From NCBI GenBank assembly GCA_022559845.1, contig CM040117.1:148432732-148496731 (forward strand): DNA of 64,000 bases, in the 5' to 3' direction. Below, piece after piece: positions 47,446 to 61,000 of the stretch (positions are counted from its first letter, which is position 1; each line of letters starts with the position of its first letter). The notes under the pieces are model-generated. The model searched no databases. It was not told the origin of the DNA and saw nothing but the letters and a program-made list of their open reading frames with translations. A program made the position numbers and the translations under genes. The stretch is from Amorphophallus konjac (Eukaryota > Streptophyta > Magnoliopsida > Alismatales > Araceae).

Positions 47446-49847
47446 GTCACGTGTCGAGATTTTAGCGAAAATAAGTCGGGAACATGAACAGTCGACAAAG
47501 TAAATTTCTAACTAGCAAGATGATCATAGCGTCACATTCATTCATACGAAAGCATAAATAATGTACGCAATATCGTACGATCAAAAACTTTCAACTTTAT
47601 TGACTAATAACCAGAGTTTACAATTGAACATTGACTTACTTGACAACAAGACTCACTAGACTCGAGAAAGTAGAAAGTTACATAGATATGATCAACTTCA
47701 CCGCCTATTACAGTGAACGATCCTGAATAAAATAATAGACTAAAGTTGAAAACTATCTAGGGCTCTTTTTGATCTTCACTCGCTCTCATAACCACCACTG
47801 GAACGATCCGACTCCGATCCACTATAGCTTCCTGAAATGTTAGAGAAAGTAGGAAGTGAGCGCATTTACCCAGTAGGTATCTTCGTATCATCATGTCGGC
47901 ATGATTTACATATTTAATATTTTACCTCTAGAAGATGTAATAATGAAAGAAAGTGCGACAAATCATGCGGTAAAAAGCAATTGTAATAGGTAGCAAGATT
48001 AGTTGTAAAGTGCGATATGATGTTTCAAGAATGTATGAGCATGATCTAGCAAGAATGTAAATTGGCCTTTTAATCAAGAATGTACTATCAATCACGAGAA
48101 TATACTATTTCATAACCTTAAGAAGGCTATGCACGAGAATGTACTGTCATGTAACAAGCATATAACGAGAATGTACTTTTCAAGCAAGCATGTGTAATTT
48201 CGTGAATTGCCTCGTGGAATCGTCTAGTTTATAAAGAAAGTACTCTCAGCGCAATGCGACGCCAGTAATCATTATACCTCATGGTTTTCAGTATATTTTC
48301 GGCCCTCTGCCGTGGGGGCTATACTGGAGCCCTTGGGACACCTTCCGTGCCCACACTTGCATCTTCAACTTAAAAATCTAGTTATTTCTACGAGAATGTC
48401 AATAAGTTCGGCCAAGAATGTTAAATTCAATAATGCCCTTGAGGCGATAGCAAGCAAGGTAAGAACGTACTGGATTCTTTGAAAAAGAGGTCAAGAATGA
48501 ATTAAAAGGATGTTGTGCTATGGAAGTTTTTCGACAGCATAACGACATCTTTCTTAATTTCATAGTTTATTAATGACTTGGTAGGCACTGTTTCAGGTTT
48601 TAGACAGCCAGAAGATCGTCTTAGACTGCAAACAGAACACAATCAACCTTTTGGTCAGACCTTCGGGTTGGACAAGTTTTGATAGAACACGGTTGTAAGG
48701 AGACTGCCATCTTGAGAATGCGGTTAGGTGGAGGTCCGCGTTCTGGACAAGAAGTCTGTCGAGCAAGGAAAAAGTAGTCGATTGAAGTGGGACTCGGTCG
48801 ACTGAAAAATAGCCAACACACTGGATGGACTCGGTCGTTGGCTAGCCGTGATATATAGAATGCGGTTTCTCGACCGGCCGCGATCAAGATAGACCATAAA
48901 ATCACGAAGTGCTTATCTAGCTTTTGGGTTTTTAGGTTACAATCGGCTCGGCGTCCCAGTGGGAATCCTAGGCTCGCGGAGACTTACAGAGGCCTTGAAA
49001 TAAGAATTCCTAATCCGATAGAAGGAATATCTGACGGAGAGACATTCAAGTTCAAGAAAGTGTTCTTAACAAGTGCAAGTGACTAATAGCGATCGTACCG
49101 GAGTACGGGCTATGTGCAAGTAACTATGAAGGAAAGAAAGCGAGAGTGAATGTGTCAAAACATGGACCGATGTGTAAGAAGTTCCAAATGAAAGTCCCTT
49201 TAGTACAAAACTATAAGGTTTATTATGAAATTAGCATATGATGAAAATAATCTTTTTAAAGCATGAGGGGGCATAAAACATAAACCTTTTAAAACATGCC
49301 ATGACATAAAACATAAACATCACAAAATATAATGTAAATACTATTCATAACAGGAAATCATGAAGCTTGATCTGGTTACTGTTTTGGGTGAACAGTAGAC
49401 AAATCGCGGTTCCACCACAGCCGCTATCTGGAGGCCGCGGTTGGTCGGAGACCACTATCATTCTGCAGTGAGAGAGAAGCAAACCGGCCTTGCATGCCCC
49501 TTTTTCTATGGCAAATAAACATGCAACTGGTAGGAAACTGAAAGGGGAATCATGCTAGCACGTAATAACACATGAAAAGGCATGTAAACAACCAAAGTGA
49601 TTATCTTTTCCATTAATGTTGCGGGGACATCATGAACTAGAAAGTCAATACAACGTGCATGAAGCATGAAAACGATAAGGAAGAGAGGGCTTTTATCCCT
49701 AACATCAAGTTTAAGCCGAAGATGTGACAACCTACCTCTTGGGTTGCACCTAAACTTTGAATTGATCGTCGGAAGGGAGCCCTTGTTCCTGTGCGTCCTG
49801 CGTGGAACCAACTTCTTCTGTGCTCTCTATCTCCTTGGTTGATCGTC
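47446..49847 (-). repeat. Gypsy-type solo-LTR-like sequence, inner part (split by element B)
   Basis: Begins TGTCACGTGTCGAGATTTTAG, resembling the inner (U5) end of minus-strand gypsy LTRs such as the one starting TGTAACGACCCGAG at 3241. The sequence is broken at 49852 by element B and resumes at 61121. No primer binding site or internal region follows at 47445, suggesting a solo LTR. The target duplication is not clear. Confidence 0.45.
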
Positions 49848-51305
49848 CCCCTTGTTGTGTGCTCTGGTACCAAATGTAGGGTAGCACTGGTACCAAAAGT
49901 TAGGTCCCACGAGGTGCAATAGGATCTAGAAGGGGGGTTGAATAGATCCTATGACAAACTTTGCCCAATTTAAAATCACTTGGAAACAAAGAGCATAAAC
50001 CACTCCTACAACACAAATAAAACACTTAGACACAATGCACAACGGAATTAAATAGGAATGGCTCAATTGGAAACGGCAAGGCACAAAGCACACACTGGAC
50101 AGGTCGACTCTCCCAAGTAAGCAGGTCGACACACATTCATCAGAACCCAGTTATATGGAAGACTGAGGTCGATGCCCCTATGTGGTGAGGTCGACACCTC
50201 TTCACAGGCAGTCAAGATCTAAGTGGGATTTCAACCTGTTGATAGCTAGGATCAAAAGCACAACACAAAATATGAGATAACTTGCTTTGTGTGTGTGTGC
50301 TATGGTGATCAACCAGAGTGCGTGTGTGTGTAAGCAAGGCGATCCTTGTTTGCCGGAGTATGCTCCCTAGTGCCTGTGTGCAAAGGTGCATCAGGTAGCC
50401 AAGGGGATGCAAGTACAGTGCAACGAATAAACGGTGTGTATACAAGATAGCGCAGTCCACAAAGCTTAAGTGTGCGATGGAGATAACCAAGATTACATAC
50501 GTTGAAATACACACACCAACCTGTGAATGGGGATAGAGAAGATGGAGCAATCACACAAGGTGCACAACCCACAACACAGGAGTTTTTAAGATAGTTCGGT
50601 TGCAAATCTGCAACCTACGTCTACCCCTCACCAAACGCGGTGAGGCTTGCCCTTGCAAACACGAGAACCATGGAGAAACTCCACAACACATGCTGACTCA
50701 CAGCTTGACACGAGGGAGACAAATCCCTCACCTTGATCTTGTATCCACAAGATCAGACCCACTACCAGCGGTAGTGACCGGAGGAGCCCAAACCTCCCTT
50801 CTTATGTAAACACAGAAGGACACGTGAGACAGCATCCCGCTGCTCACAGGCACAGAGGATCAAATCCTCTCCTTTCTGATCACACAGAAGGAGCCCGATC
50901 CCCAAAACAGGGGATCAGAAGAACAAGGGCACCGAAACAAAAATAGAAGGAAAAACACTGCAAGTGCAGTAAAAAAAAAGTTTTACAGATATGAAGAATG
51001 AAGCACGGAGATGTATGATGAGACTGAGATAGCCAAACGGTGGCTTTAAAGTTCACTCTTGAAGCTCTTTGGAAGATCATGACACAAGTCCGATCTGACC
51101 TCTTCTTAGGCACGATCTGGACGTGAGGAGGGCTGCACTCCTCTCTTGGCTTCTCTTCTTTCTTCTTTTCTTTTACAACACTGGACTAAGGTCTACAGGT
51201 GTTGGGCTGCTCTCACAGATGTTTCTTTGATGCTCAATGGGGTGACTCTCTTTTGAGGCAACAAACACAACAGCGGCAGCCACCTCTTCTCTTGTAGAAG
51301 CTTCA

Positions 51306-51314
51306 TATATATAG
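51306..51314 (-). promoter_or_regulatory. Putative TATA box of element B LTR
   Basis: CTATATATATG on the minus strand, repeated in the other LTR at about 59544-59552. Position mid-LTR fits a U3/R border. Confidence 0.5.
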
Positions 51315-52029
51315 AAGAGCCGGTGAAAATTTTCCCTCCAAGAAGTCTTCCATCAGTCTAGCTCAATTAAAAAATATTTCCTTTGACTATTGAGTGTTGA
51401 CTGGCTCCATCGAAGATAGTGTGAGATGAAAGATAAGAAGAGCTTTTCCTTTTTCTCCCAGGGCACAGCGACGACAGCAGCAACTCCTCCACTTGTTCAG
51501 CGCCGGTCTCACCTTCTCTACCTTGAGGCACAAGCACATCTCCCTATTTCTTACATGGAGATGCGTGCCACCTGTTTCCTACCTAGGAGAGGAAATTTTC
51601 CCTCCAAAAATTCTGTCCATCGATTTGTCTAGTTGGGACAAAAAGATATCTGAAAAGGGCTTTTCTTCTGCTTCATATCTGGACATTTAATGACCCACAT
51701 GGAAGAGATCTTGTGGTCTGCTCTCTCATTGGCTTTGGTCTATTCCCTGTCCTGTGTACTCTGCCTGGACAAGCATCCCATTGGTTGACAGCAAGGTAGT
51801 GGCAGACTGTGAGAAGTGACCTTTTCCAACTATAGTTTCTTACATAGCATCTCCAAAAAGATAGATTAGATGTGATATGATGACAGGGACAAAAGTCAAA
51901 CTTGGGTACTCCATACAGACCTCGAAATCTGTGATTTTTGTGATTTGAGGTACCTATTTTCTCTCTCTGGATCTTCCATTGACTTGACAAAAAATTGGCT
52001 TGAAAGTCATCTTTGAGAACAGTGGTGTG

Positions 52030-52460
52030 GACCTGTCCTTGGTGTGAGGTCGACACTGCTGTTGAAGACTATCTTTTATTACTGCTTCTGGGAAGCCATA
52101 GTGTCGACCTGCTGAGAGAGATAGGTCGACCCTTCTTCAGACGGTATGGCTTCAGCCCTTTCTGGAATCCCATGGTGTCGACCTCCTGAGTGAGACAGGT
52201 CGACACTCCCAAGCAAAATGGCGATTATAACGCTTTCTGTGACGCACATAGGTCGACCTCCTAAATCAACAGGTCGACACTGCCCCTTTGGGACTTCCAT
52301 GGATTGTCGACTGCTTGAGCGGTGAGGTCAAATCTTCAGAGTAGGCAAGTCGACACCACCGTTATAAAAACTGCCAAGTTGATCTGTGAGGTCGATGCAG
52401 CCTTGCACTGCTTAGGCTTTCCGAGGGCCTGAGGTCGACTCTTGAGAACCTGAGGTCAAC
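52030..52460. repeat. GTCGAC motif cluster in LTR of element B
   Basis: More than ten GTCGAC hexamers, mostly within AGGTCGACA / TGTCGACCT 9-mers and often paired 18-22 bp apart around a CTCCTGAGTGAGACA-like spacer (for example near 52173, 52199, 52254 and 52272). The other LTR has the same cluster at 60265-60690. Confidence 0.88.
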
Positions 52461-52880
52461 CTGATTCAAGCAGTTGATTTTTCTTTCTTTTTCATCCTTG
52501 CCTTGATTTCTTAGCAACTAGTTGCCTTGTTTTCTGTGCCTTACTTGATACCCTTTCTTGGTTTCTTAGCATCCAATCAGTATGTTATCTTATCATCACC
52601 TGCCTTGATTTCTGTGCAGCCAATTATCTCGATTTTTGTGCACTTGCACCTTGAGTGACTATCAACTTTGGTTGACTTGCTCCTTTGGATTTTTATCTTG
52701 AATTCAACCTTGTTTGGCTTGTTCCTTTTCATGAGGCCATTCTCATTGCCTGTGCTGACTTGAAATGCATAGCGTTGACATCATTAAATGCAGGTAAGAC
52801 TTATCAATGACTCATAGGTAAACATCATCAAAATAATAGAATCAAGTATGTTCCACACATGCCCAATATTCTCCACAACA

Positions 52881-52898
52881 TTCTCCCCCTTTTTGATG
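52881..52898 (-). other. Polypurine tract of element B
   Basis: The minus strand reads CATCAAAAAGGGGGAGAA directly before the 3' LTR, nearly identical to the tract of element A. Confidence 0.9.
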
Positions 52899-55800
52899 AT
52901 GACAACTATGAGTCATTATGAGTTCATGTCAAGACGAAATACAATGATTATATAAAAAAAATTCTCTCCCCCTTTGACAATTCACTCCTCCTTTGACATC
53001 TTATAATTCACTCCATAAATAATGACTCACCTAATTCTCTCCTCCTTTGACATCATCAAAAGAAAAGAGGTGAAGGAAATATATAGCACAATGAGGAATG
53101 AAAGGAGTGAAAATACCAGTCATTTCAAGCAGCTATTCTTATCCTGTATTCCAGAAAATGATATGAAAATACATGCCAATGGTTGTACACTTATTAAAGT
53201 TGACAAAGTGAAGACAATCGATACTGGAATGCCAATTGTTAGGATAGATACAAATTGTTAATGACCAATTATGGTACAAGGTTGTGTCCCTTGGCTTGGC
53301 AAAAATAGATCATACAAATGGACATTAAATGTCATGATGACATAGCAAGACAACCTGAACTGAGTCATGAGAGACAATTGTATGCAAGACATTTAACCAT
53401 GGCAACATGATGCAGTACGAGAGAGATATAGCAGCCATAAAACCAATTTGGTTTTCAATTTTTTTTAAGTTTTTAATGATTTTCTGGTTTTCAGATTTTT
53501 AGGATCTTCAGATTTTTTTAGCTTTTTACTGGTTTTTCTATTTTTCAGATTTTCAAGGTTTTCTATGCAATGCATGGAGATGAGAAATGCCAGCAACCCA
53601 AGTGCATAAAATCGGAAGCCAACTGCATTGAAAACATGATACCAAACGATGACATGATAGAAACGATGGCAGGACAGATGCAAGATACCAATTGTCAAAA
53701 ATGGTGATCCTTTCATGACAACCTGAATGAATTATGCAGATTGGTCCAGACAAGGCAGATGTCAATGAGCATCAAGAGACGGTTTGTCTTAAGGGTAGAT
53801 GCTAGAGTAGCCAGACAGGGGTCTGAACACATGGAGTCGACTGTAGGAGTCGACACTTGGAAGATGAGGTTCAACAATCAATAGTTGAAATAATGAAGGT
53901 TATTTAATCTGAAGCCAAGTTCACAAATGCAGAGTTATAGATTTTTCAGAATCTTCAGTTATAGAACTCTAATGAAGCAACCCTTATAATAAGATTGGTT
54001 TAACACTAATGAATTCTAAGCTTCTCAATAAAATCGCTTGAAAATATCTGCATTCAATATTAATAGAAGTGAATCAGAATTTCATACTAAAATAGGTTAA
54101 CCTCCTCTCAACTTACTCATTTAATTCCAATACCTCCTTTGAGAGTAACTACAATAAGTATTGAGGTTAAACACTTAGATATCTCTAATTTTATTCATGA
54201 ATGCTACACATAAAGTTTTTTCATTTGAAAGTATTGTTGAATATTGACTGTTATCATTTTTACGAGCAGTCAAGTGTAGCATGCACCTTTTGACATGAGA
54301 GTACACGTTGATTAGACATCAGCACCCCCAGTTACTCAGTGTAGCTCACCATCTTGCCTTAACTAGTACAGAGGTAGCATGGCACTTCATGACGTTGTCC
54401 TCTCCACTTCTTTGGTGAAGGGACTCGATTTCTTAGTGAATCCAATGCCATTGCTTTGCCTTAGAGCACTGAATTCAGCACACACCTTTTTACGTAAGGA
54501 TATACGTTTATCAGACGCCAATATCCCTAGTTACTCAGTATGATTGAAGCTCATTGCTTTCATTGTAGCCTCTTTTTGAAATCTTCAAATTTAACAAATG
54601 TTTAAAAACAATACTAGTCTGAAGTTTCTCAATCAAAGATGCCTTTGTACTTAAAATAAACTTTTAGATTCAAGAAAGCATAACATGTCAAAACATGAAA
54701 AGCTAGTTTAAGTCTATTAAGCCTGAACGTAAATATTTTTAAGACCATTAAACAATAAAGCTCAAGCAATCATTAAGTTTAAACAAAAAGCTTTCATGTT
54801 CAGGGCAGTCACAAAACTCCATAAAGGAAGATTCTTCTTGATGATATACTCTGATAAACAAACTCAACTACAGTTAGAAGATCCTCCAAGAAGTTCAAGG
54901 CAATTCGGATTCAAGGTGAATCACATAGAATTATCAACATTATGGTGCATTGGCCTTGTTTAAGCAGAGAGTGCTGATAGGTAGAAAGGTAGAGAATTGA
55001 CAGTGAACACTCCCCCTGAGGTTATGCAAAGAGCTCAGATTGGAATGGGTGAAATATGACCATCGGATGTAAGGGAGTGTCGACACTGGAACTTGATGGT
55101 GTCGACGCCCTGAGTAGGTCTAAGGTCGACCTGATGACCAGCAAGAAGGGTTTTAATAGATTTTTCAAGCTGAGCAGGCTCCCCCTAAGAAGATGTAGTC
55201 TATGCATGTGTCAACAAGGATGTACAGTGATGCAGATTGAATTTTTCATGTTGACTCCCCCTAAGCTTGTGCATGGGTTGACAACGGAGTATGCAACCTA
55301 TGACTTATGTGAACACATGATGCAGTGGTAATGATACCAATTGATATGCATTGTAGTGCATGAGACACACAATGATGCTTAATGACCACAACACATGCAG
55401 ATTCAACCATATGCAATGCATTCTAATGTAAGGTGCAAACTCTTAGACTCCCCCTCTGTCAAATGCTTATGGAAGTTAAGATAGTCAATGGGCATGTTAT
55501 CTATCCACATGAGTGATGATTTGAAATATATGTTGAGCCATGGCAGACATCATCAAAAGCAGTGATCAAGAAATTCATATGACTGCTAATTGGTAGCAAG
55601 AAGCAAACACCAACTCATCCTTATATCAATTCCATCAGCATTAGATTTAAGCACATCAAATTCTGAATTTTGGTACTAGGTGGAGAGCTTAGATCCAGGG
55701 ATCACCTCACAAGGTGCTGTCTTCCTGACAAGCTTAGCTCATCACTCTGACATACACCTTTGATATACTAGAGAATCAGTCATTTTTAATGACAAAATTT

Positions 55801-56039
55801 TCAAATTTGTAACCATGGGGGATGTTGAGATGGAAGGGGATGTTGAGATGGAATAAGGAAGTTTTCAGACATGCGGGATTTATTGAACACAAGAAGGGAA
55901 TTCTAAATGCAATATCTACACAGCAATCCTAACATTCAAAAGAACACAGATCGAAAAGTTTATTTGCAAACTTGTGCCTTGAGCTTTTATTTCCAGTAGT
56001 TCCTTTGTACAGCTCCAAGGCACCCTACACCCAAACTTC
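52899..56039 (-). other. Internal non-coding region of element B
   Basis: About 3.1 kb where pol would be expected. Only short, unrelated open frames occur. It contains CTCCCCCT-type strings, a duplicated block with TAAGRRTAYACGTT...CAGACRYCARYAYCCCYAGTTACTCAGT (about 54298-54350 and 54490-54545), and further GTCGAC hexamers at about 53837, 53852, 55078, 55102 and 55126. Confidence 0.7.
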
Positions 56040-58018
56040 TCATTTGAAATTTTTAGGTACCCAAGCTTGCTTGGGTCCTTGTTGGTTAGCTCCATGTGTA
56101 ACATGCAGATTTCTTTTCCTTTCCGCATTTAATTCATCAGCTCTCTTCCAAGGGCAATCATCAAGCATGTGTCCATATTTACCACAATAAATATAACACA
56201 CACTTGATTTGTCACTCTTTCTATGTGCATGTGCGTTAGGTCTTTGTGGATGAGCATGGAAGCTACTATGTTTAACATGAGAGAGATGCCAACATTCTCT
56301 TTTTGTGTGGCCAATTTTTCCACAGTGAAAACAGCAAGGCGAGAGGTTTCTTTTGAGAACCATGGAGTGTGTCGACCAGTCCAAATGGGTGTGTCGACAC
56401 GCAGAGTCATACATGGGCTTTTGAGCATGAGTGTGCAGAGGATGCTTCCTCCCACTGTTGACCTGTCCCTTGCCATTATTTTCTACATCGATTCTTCTAT
56501 TCTTCCCTGCTCTTAGTTCATCATTCCTCAATATAAAGCAATCATGCACAATGTGACTATGTCTACCATAGTAAAAGCAGTGAACATTCATTTTAGGGAA
56601 AACATGGTGTTTCCTAACATGCACATCAACACAAGCAAACTTGTTTTTCTATTTTTGACCAGGGTTCATTTTCTTTTTCTGATTTCTATTTTGATTTTGA
56701 TTTTTATGGACATCGGACTGTCTTGGGGATGCTTTGGAGGTTTGGGCTTCATTTGAACTAGAAACACAAGATGTGTATAGCTTATTCCCAAAGTTCTTTT
56801 TGTTTACTGGTTCATAGCCCAAACCTTCCATTTGAAAGTTCACTTTGGTCCCCAATAATCTGTCCAGATTTTCTTGTCCTTTCACAAGTTTTGACAGTGA
56901 ATTGTTCAGATCTTAAATTTGATTTTCAAGTGTGGATTTGTGCTGATCTGCATTGGCTAAGTCAACTTCACACTTGGTCAGCTGTTCATTTAGCAAGTCA
57001 TTGACAATTTGGCAGTGATCAAATTCTTTTTGGAGAGCAATTAATTTTTCTGATTCGTCACTGCTCACACTCGTGCCTTTTTCACATGCATTTAACTTGG
57101 CAAGCATCTTAATGTTTTCCTTCTTTAATTTTTCATTTTCTTGTTTTAAGGTTTGCACCTTTTCACAACTGTCATTGACGGCATGCTTGCCTTTTTCAAA
57201 GGCATCCAGCTTTTCAGTCATGAGATTTATTTGATCTTTCAGATTTTCACTTTCTCTCATGAGACTTTGATTTTCTTCAGCGAGAACCTCGTTTTTAGTT
57301 AAGCTTTGACCGTTTGTTGTAGATTTAGATTTATCTTGTAGCTTTCTTACAATTTCTTCTAATCTACTGATTTCATCTTGAAGGATTCCGTTTTCATCTC
57401 TCAAACCGGCGATGCTTTCTTTATGCACATCTACATCAATCATAGGAGTGTCATTGAGCTCCTAAAAAACAGAACAATTTTTACAAAAGGAGCTCTCATT
57501 CTAACTGTTTTTCTTTAAATCCTTTTTCAACTTTTTATTTTCTGATTTCACTTTCTTGCACTGCTTGATCAACTCATCATAGACCTCCATAAGTTCTTCA
57601 AAAGTAAAGTCCTCGGAGTTAGAGCTTACCTGAGATGAGAATGGATTGCTTGACTGCTCTGATCGGTCGGCCACGAGGCATTCATGTTCTTGTTCTTATT
57701 TTTCATGGATGTTCACCAATATGTCCAAGATTTGCTTGGCTGTGCTGTAGGTGGACACAAGATGAGATAACCTGAAATCAACTGTAGCTTTTGTCAAGTT
57801 GAATGCAGTAAGGTTGTCATTATGTTTGGTCTCGTGATCAACTGACCATTCATCTGTATTTGATGGTAGCTCATGAGGACCATTGTATGTAAGAGTCCAC
57901 ACTTGTGTGGATCTATAGAATTAACATAGATGAACATTCTTCCTAGCCATATAGAAAAATATGAACCATCATACATAGGCGGAGAAGCCATCGAAGCATG
58001 TGTAGCAGATGAAGCCAT
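56040..58018 (-). pseudogene. gag: Gag of element B with long coiled coil and zinc knuckles
   Basis: Starts at ATG 58018 with SPPMYDGSYFSIWLGRMFIY, a copia gag start, then a frameshift at about 57900-57930. From 57902 to 56040 the frame is constant. It holds a gag segment (VDFRLSHLVSTYSTAKQILD), a coiled coil of more than 170 residues (57443-56913, heptads such as LQDEISRLEEIVRKLQDK), and a basic Gln/Asn linker. Three knuckle-like motifs follow: CFYYGRHSHIVHDC (one Cys replaced), CFHCGKIGHTKREC (intact) and CYIYCGKYGHMLDDC (spacing altered). Five in-frame stops (three TAG, two TAA) interrupt it. Confidence 0.82.
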
Positions 58019-58080
58019 TTTCTCAAAATGCATCGGGATCTTTCCCTGTAGATCGTAAGTTCTGGGAATGGTAGAGCTTG

Positions 58081-58092
58081 GCTCTGATACCA
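58081..58092 (-). other. Primer binding site of element B
   Basis: TGGTATCAGAGC on the minus strand, two bases from the LTR that starts at 58095. Confidence 0.93.
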
Positions 58093-58094
58093 AC

Positions 58095-61000
58095 TGTTGT
58101 GTGCTTTGGTACCAAATGTAGGGTAGTATTGGTACCAAAAGTTAGGTCCCACGTGGTGCAATAGGATCTAGAAGGGGGGTTGAATAGATCCTATGACAAA
58201 CTTTGTCCAATTTAAAATCTCTTGGAAACAAAGAGCATAAACCACTCCTACAACACAAATAAAACACTTAGACACAATGCACAACGAAATTAAATAGGAA
58301 TGGCTCAATTGGAAATGGCAAGGCACAAAGCACACACTAGATAGGTCGACTCTCCCAAGTGGGCATTTCGACACACATTCAGCAGAAGCTAGTTATATGG
58401 AAGACTGAGGTCGACGCCCCTATGTGGTGAGGTCGACACCTCTTCACAAGCAGTCAAGATCTAAGTGGGATTTCAACCTGTGGATAGCTAGGATCAAAAG
58501 CACAACACAAAATATGGGATAATTAACTTGCTTTGTGTGTGTGTGCTATGGTGATCAACCAGAGTGCGTGTAAGCAAGGTGGTCTTTGTTTGCTGGAGTA
58601 TGCTCCCTAGTGCCTGTGTGCAAAGGTGCAGCAGGCAGCCAAGGGGATGCAAGTACAGTGCAAAGAATAAACAGTGTGTATACAAGATAGCGCAGTCCAC
58701 AAAGCTTAAGTGTGCGATGGTGATAACCAAGATCACATATGTTGAAACATGCACACCAACTTGTGAATGGGGATAGAGAAGATGGAGCAATCACACAAGG
58801 TGCACAACCCACAACACATGAGTTTTTAAGGTGGTTCGGTTACAAACCCGCAACCTACGTCCACCCCTCACCAAATCCGGTGAGGCTTACCCTTGCAAAT
58901 GCAAGAACCGTGGAGAAACTCCACAACACACGCTGACTCACAGCTTGACACGAGGGAGACAAATCCCTCACCTTGATCTTGTATCCACAAGATCAGACCC
59001 ACTACCAGTGGTAGTGACCGGAGGAGCCCAAACCTCCCTTCTTATGTAAACACAGAAGGACAGGTGAGACAACATCCCGCTGCTCACAGGCACAGAGGAT
59101 CAAATCCTCTCTTTTTCTGATCACACAGAAGGAACCCGATCCCCAAAACAGGGGATCAGAAGAACAAGGGAACCGAAACAAAAATAGAAGGAAAACACTG
59201 CAAGTGCAGTAAAAAAAGTTTTACAGATATGAATAATGAAGCACAGAGATGTATGATAAGACAAAGATAGCCAAACGGTGGCTTCAAAGTTCACTCTTGA
59301 AGCTCTTTGGAAGATCAGGACACAAGTCCGATTTGACATCTTCTTAGGCACGATCTGGACGTGAGGAGGGATGCACTCCTCTCTTGGCTTCTCTTCTTTC
59401 TTCTTTTCTTTTACAACACTGGACTGAGGTCTATAGGTGCTGGGCTGCTCTCACAGATGTTTCTTTGATGCTCAATGGGGTGACTCTTTTTTGAGGCAAC
59501 AAACACAACAACGGCAGCCACCTCTGCTCTTGCAGAAGCTTCATATATATAGAAGAGCCGGTGAAAATTTACCCTCCAAGAAGTCTTCCATCAGTCTAGC
59601 TCAATTAAAAAATATTTCCTTTGACTATTGAGTGTTGACTGGCTCCATCGAAGATAGTGTGAGATGAAAGATAAGAAGACCTTTTCCTTTTTCTCCCAGG
59701 GCACAACGACGATAGCATCAACTCCTCCACTTGTTCAGCGCCGGTCTCACCTTCTCTACCTTGAGGCACAAGAACAGCTCCCTCTTTCTTACATGGAGAT
59801 GCGTGTCACCTGTTTGCTACCTAGGAGAGGAAATTTTCTCTCCAAAAACCCTGCCCATCGATTGGTCTAGCTGGGACAAAAAGATATCTGAAAAGGGCTT
59901 TTCTTCTACTTCATATCTGGACATTTAATGACCCACATGGAAGAGATCTTGTGGTCTGCTCTCTCATTGGCTCTGGTCTATTCCCTATCCTGTGTACTCT
60001 GCCTGGACAAGCATCCCATTGGTTGACAGCAAGGTAGTGGCAGACTGTGAGAAGTGACCTTTTCCAGATGTAGTTTCTGACATAGCCTTCTCCAAAAAGG
60101 TAGATTAGATGTGATATAATGACAGGGACAAAAGTTAAACTTGGGTACTCCATCCAGACCTCGAAATCCGTGATTTTAGTGAATTACGATACCTATTGTC
60201 TCTCTCTGGATCTTCCATTGACTTGACAGAAAACTGGCTTGAAAGTCATCTTTGAGAATAGTGGTGTCGACCTGCCCTTGGTGTGAGGTTGACACTGCTG
60301 TTGAAGACTGTCTTTTATTACTGCTTCTGGGAAGCCATTGTGTCGATTGAGAGAGACAGGTCGACCCTTCTTCAGACGGTCTAGCTTCAGCCCTTTCTGG
60401 AATCCCATGGTGTCGACCTCCTGAGTGAGACAGGTCGACACTCCCAAGCAAAACATCGATTATAACGCTTTCTGTGACGCACACAGGTCGACCTCCTGAA
60501 TCAACAGGTCGACACTTCCCCTTTGGGACTTCCATGGATTGTCGACTGCTTGAGCGGTGAGGTTGAATCTTCAGAGTAGGCAAGTCGACACCACCGTTAT
60601 AAAAATTGCCAAGTTGATCTGTGAGGTCGATGCAGCCTTGCACTGCTTAGGCTTTCCGAGGGCCTGAGGTCGACTCTTGAGAACCTGAGGTCGACTTGAT
60701 TTAAGCAGTTGATTTTTCTTTCTTTTTCATCCTTGCCTTGATTTCTTTGCAACCAGTTACCTTGTTTTCTATGCCTTACTTGATTCCCTTTCTTGGTGTC
60801 TTAGCATCCAATCAGTATGTTATCTTATCATCACCTATCTTGATTTCTGTGCAGTCAATTATCTCGATTTTTGTGCACTTGCACCTTGAGTGACTATCAA
60901 CTTTGGTTAACTTGCTCCTTTAGATTTTTATCTTGAATTCAACCTTGCTTGGCTTGTTCCTTTTCATGAGGCCATTCTCATTGCCTGTGCTGACTTGAAA

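Larger units (their letters stand above)
49853..52880 (-). repeat. 3' LTR of element B (3028 bp)
   Basis: Very similar along its length to 58095-61115, with scattered substitutions and small indels. On the minus strand a TATA-like ATATATATA lies at 51306-51314; the dense GTCGAC cluster (52030-52460) is upstream of it and a smaller cluster (50098-50215) downstream. Confidence 0.93.

Noticed and set aside
53022..53261. 79-residue plus-strand frame inside element B as a gene
   Set aside because: Lies within the non-coding part of a minus-strand retroelement and lacks similarity or supporting context.
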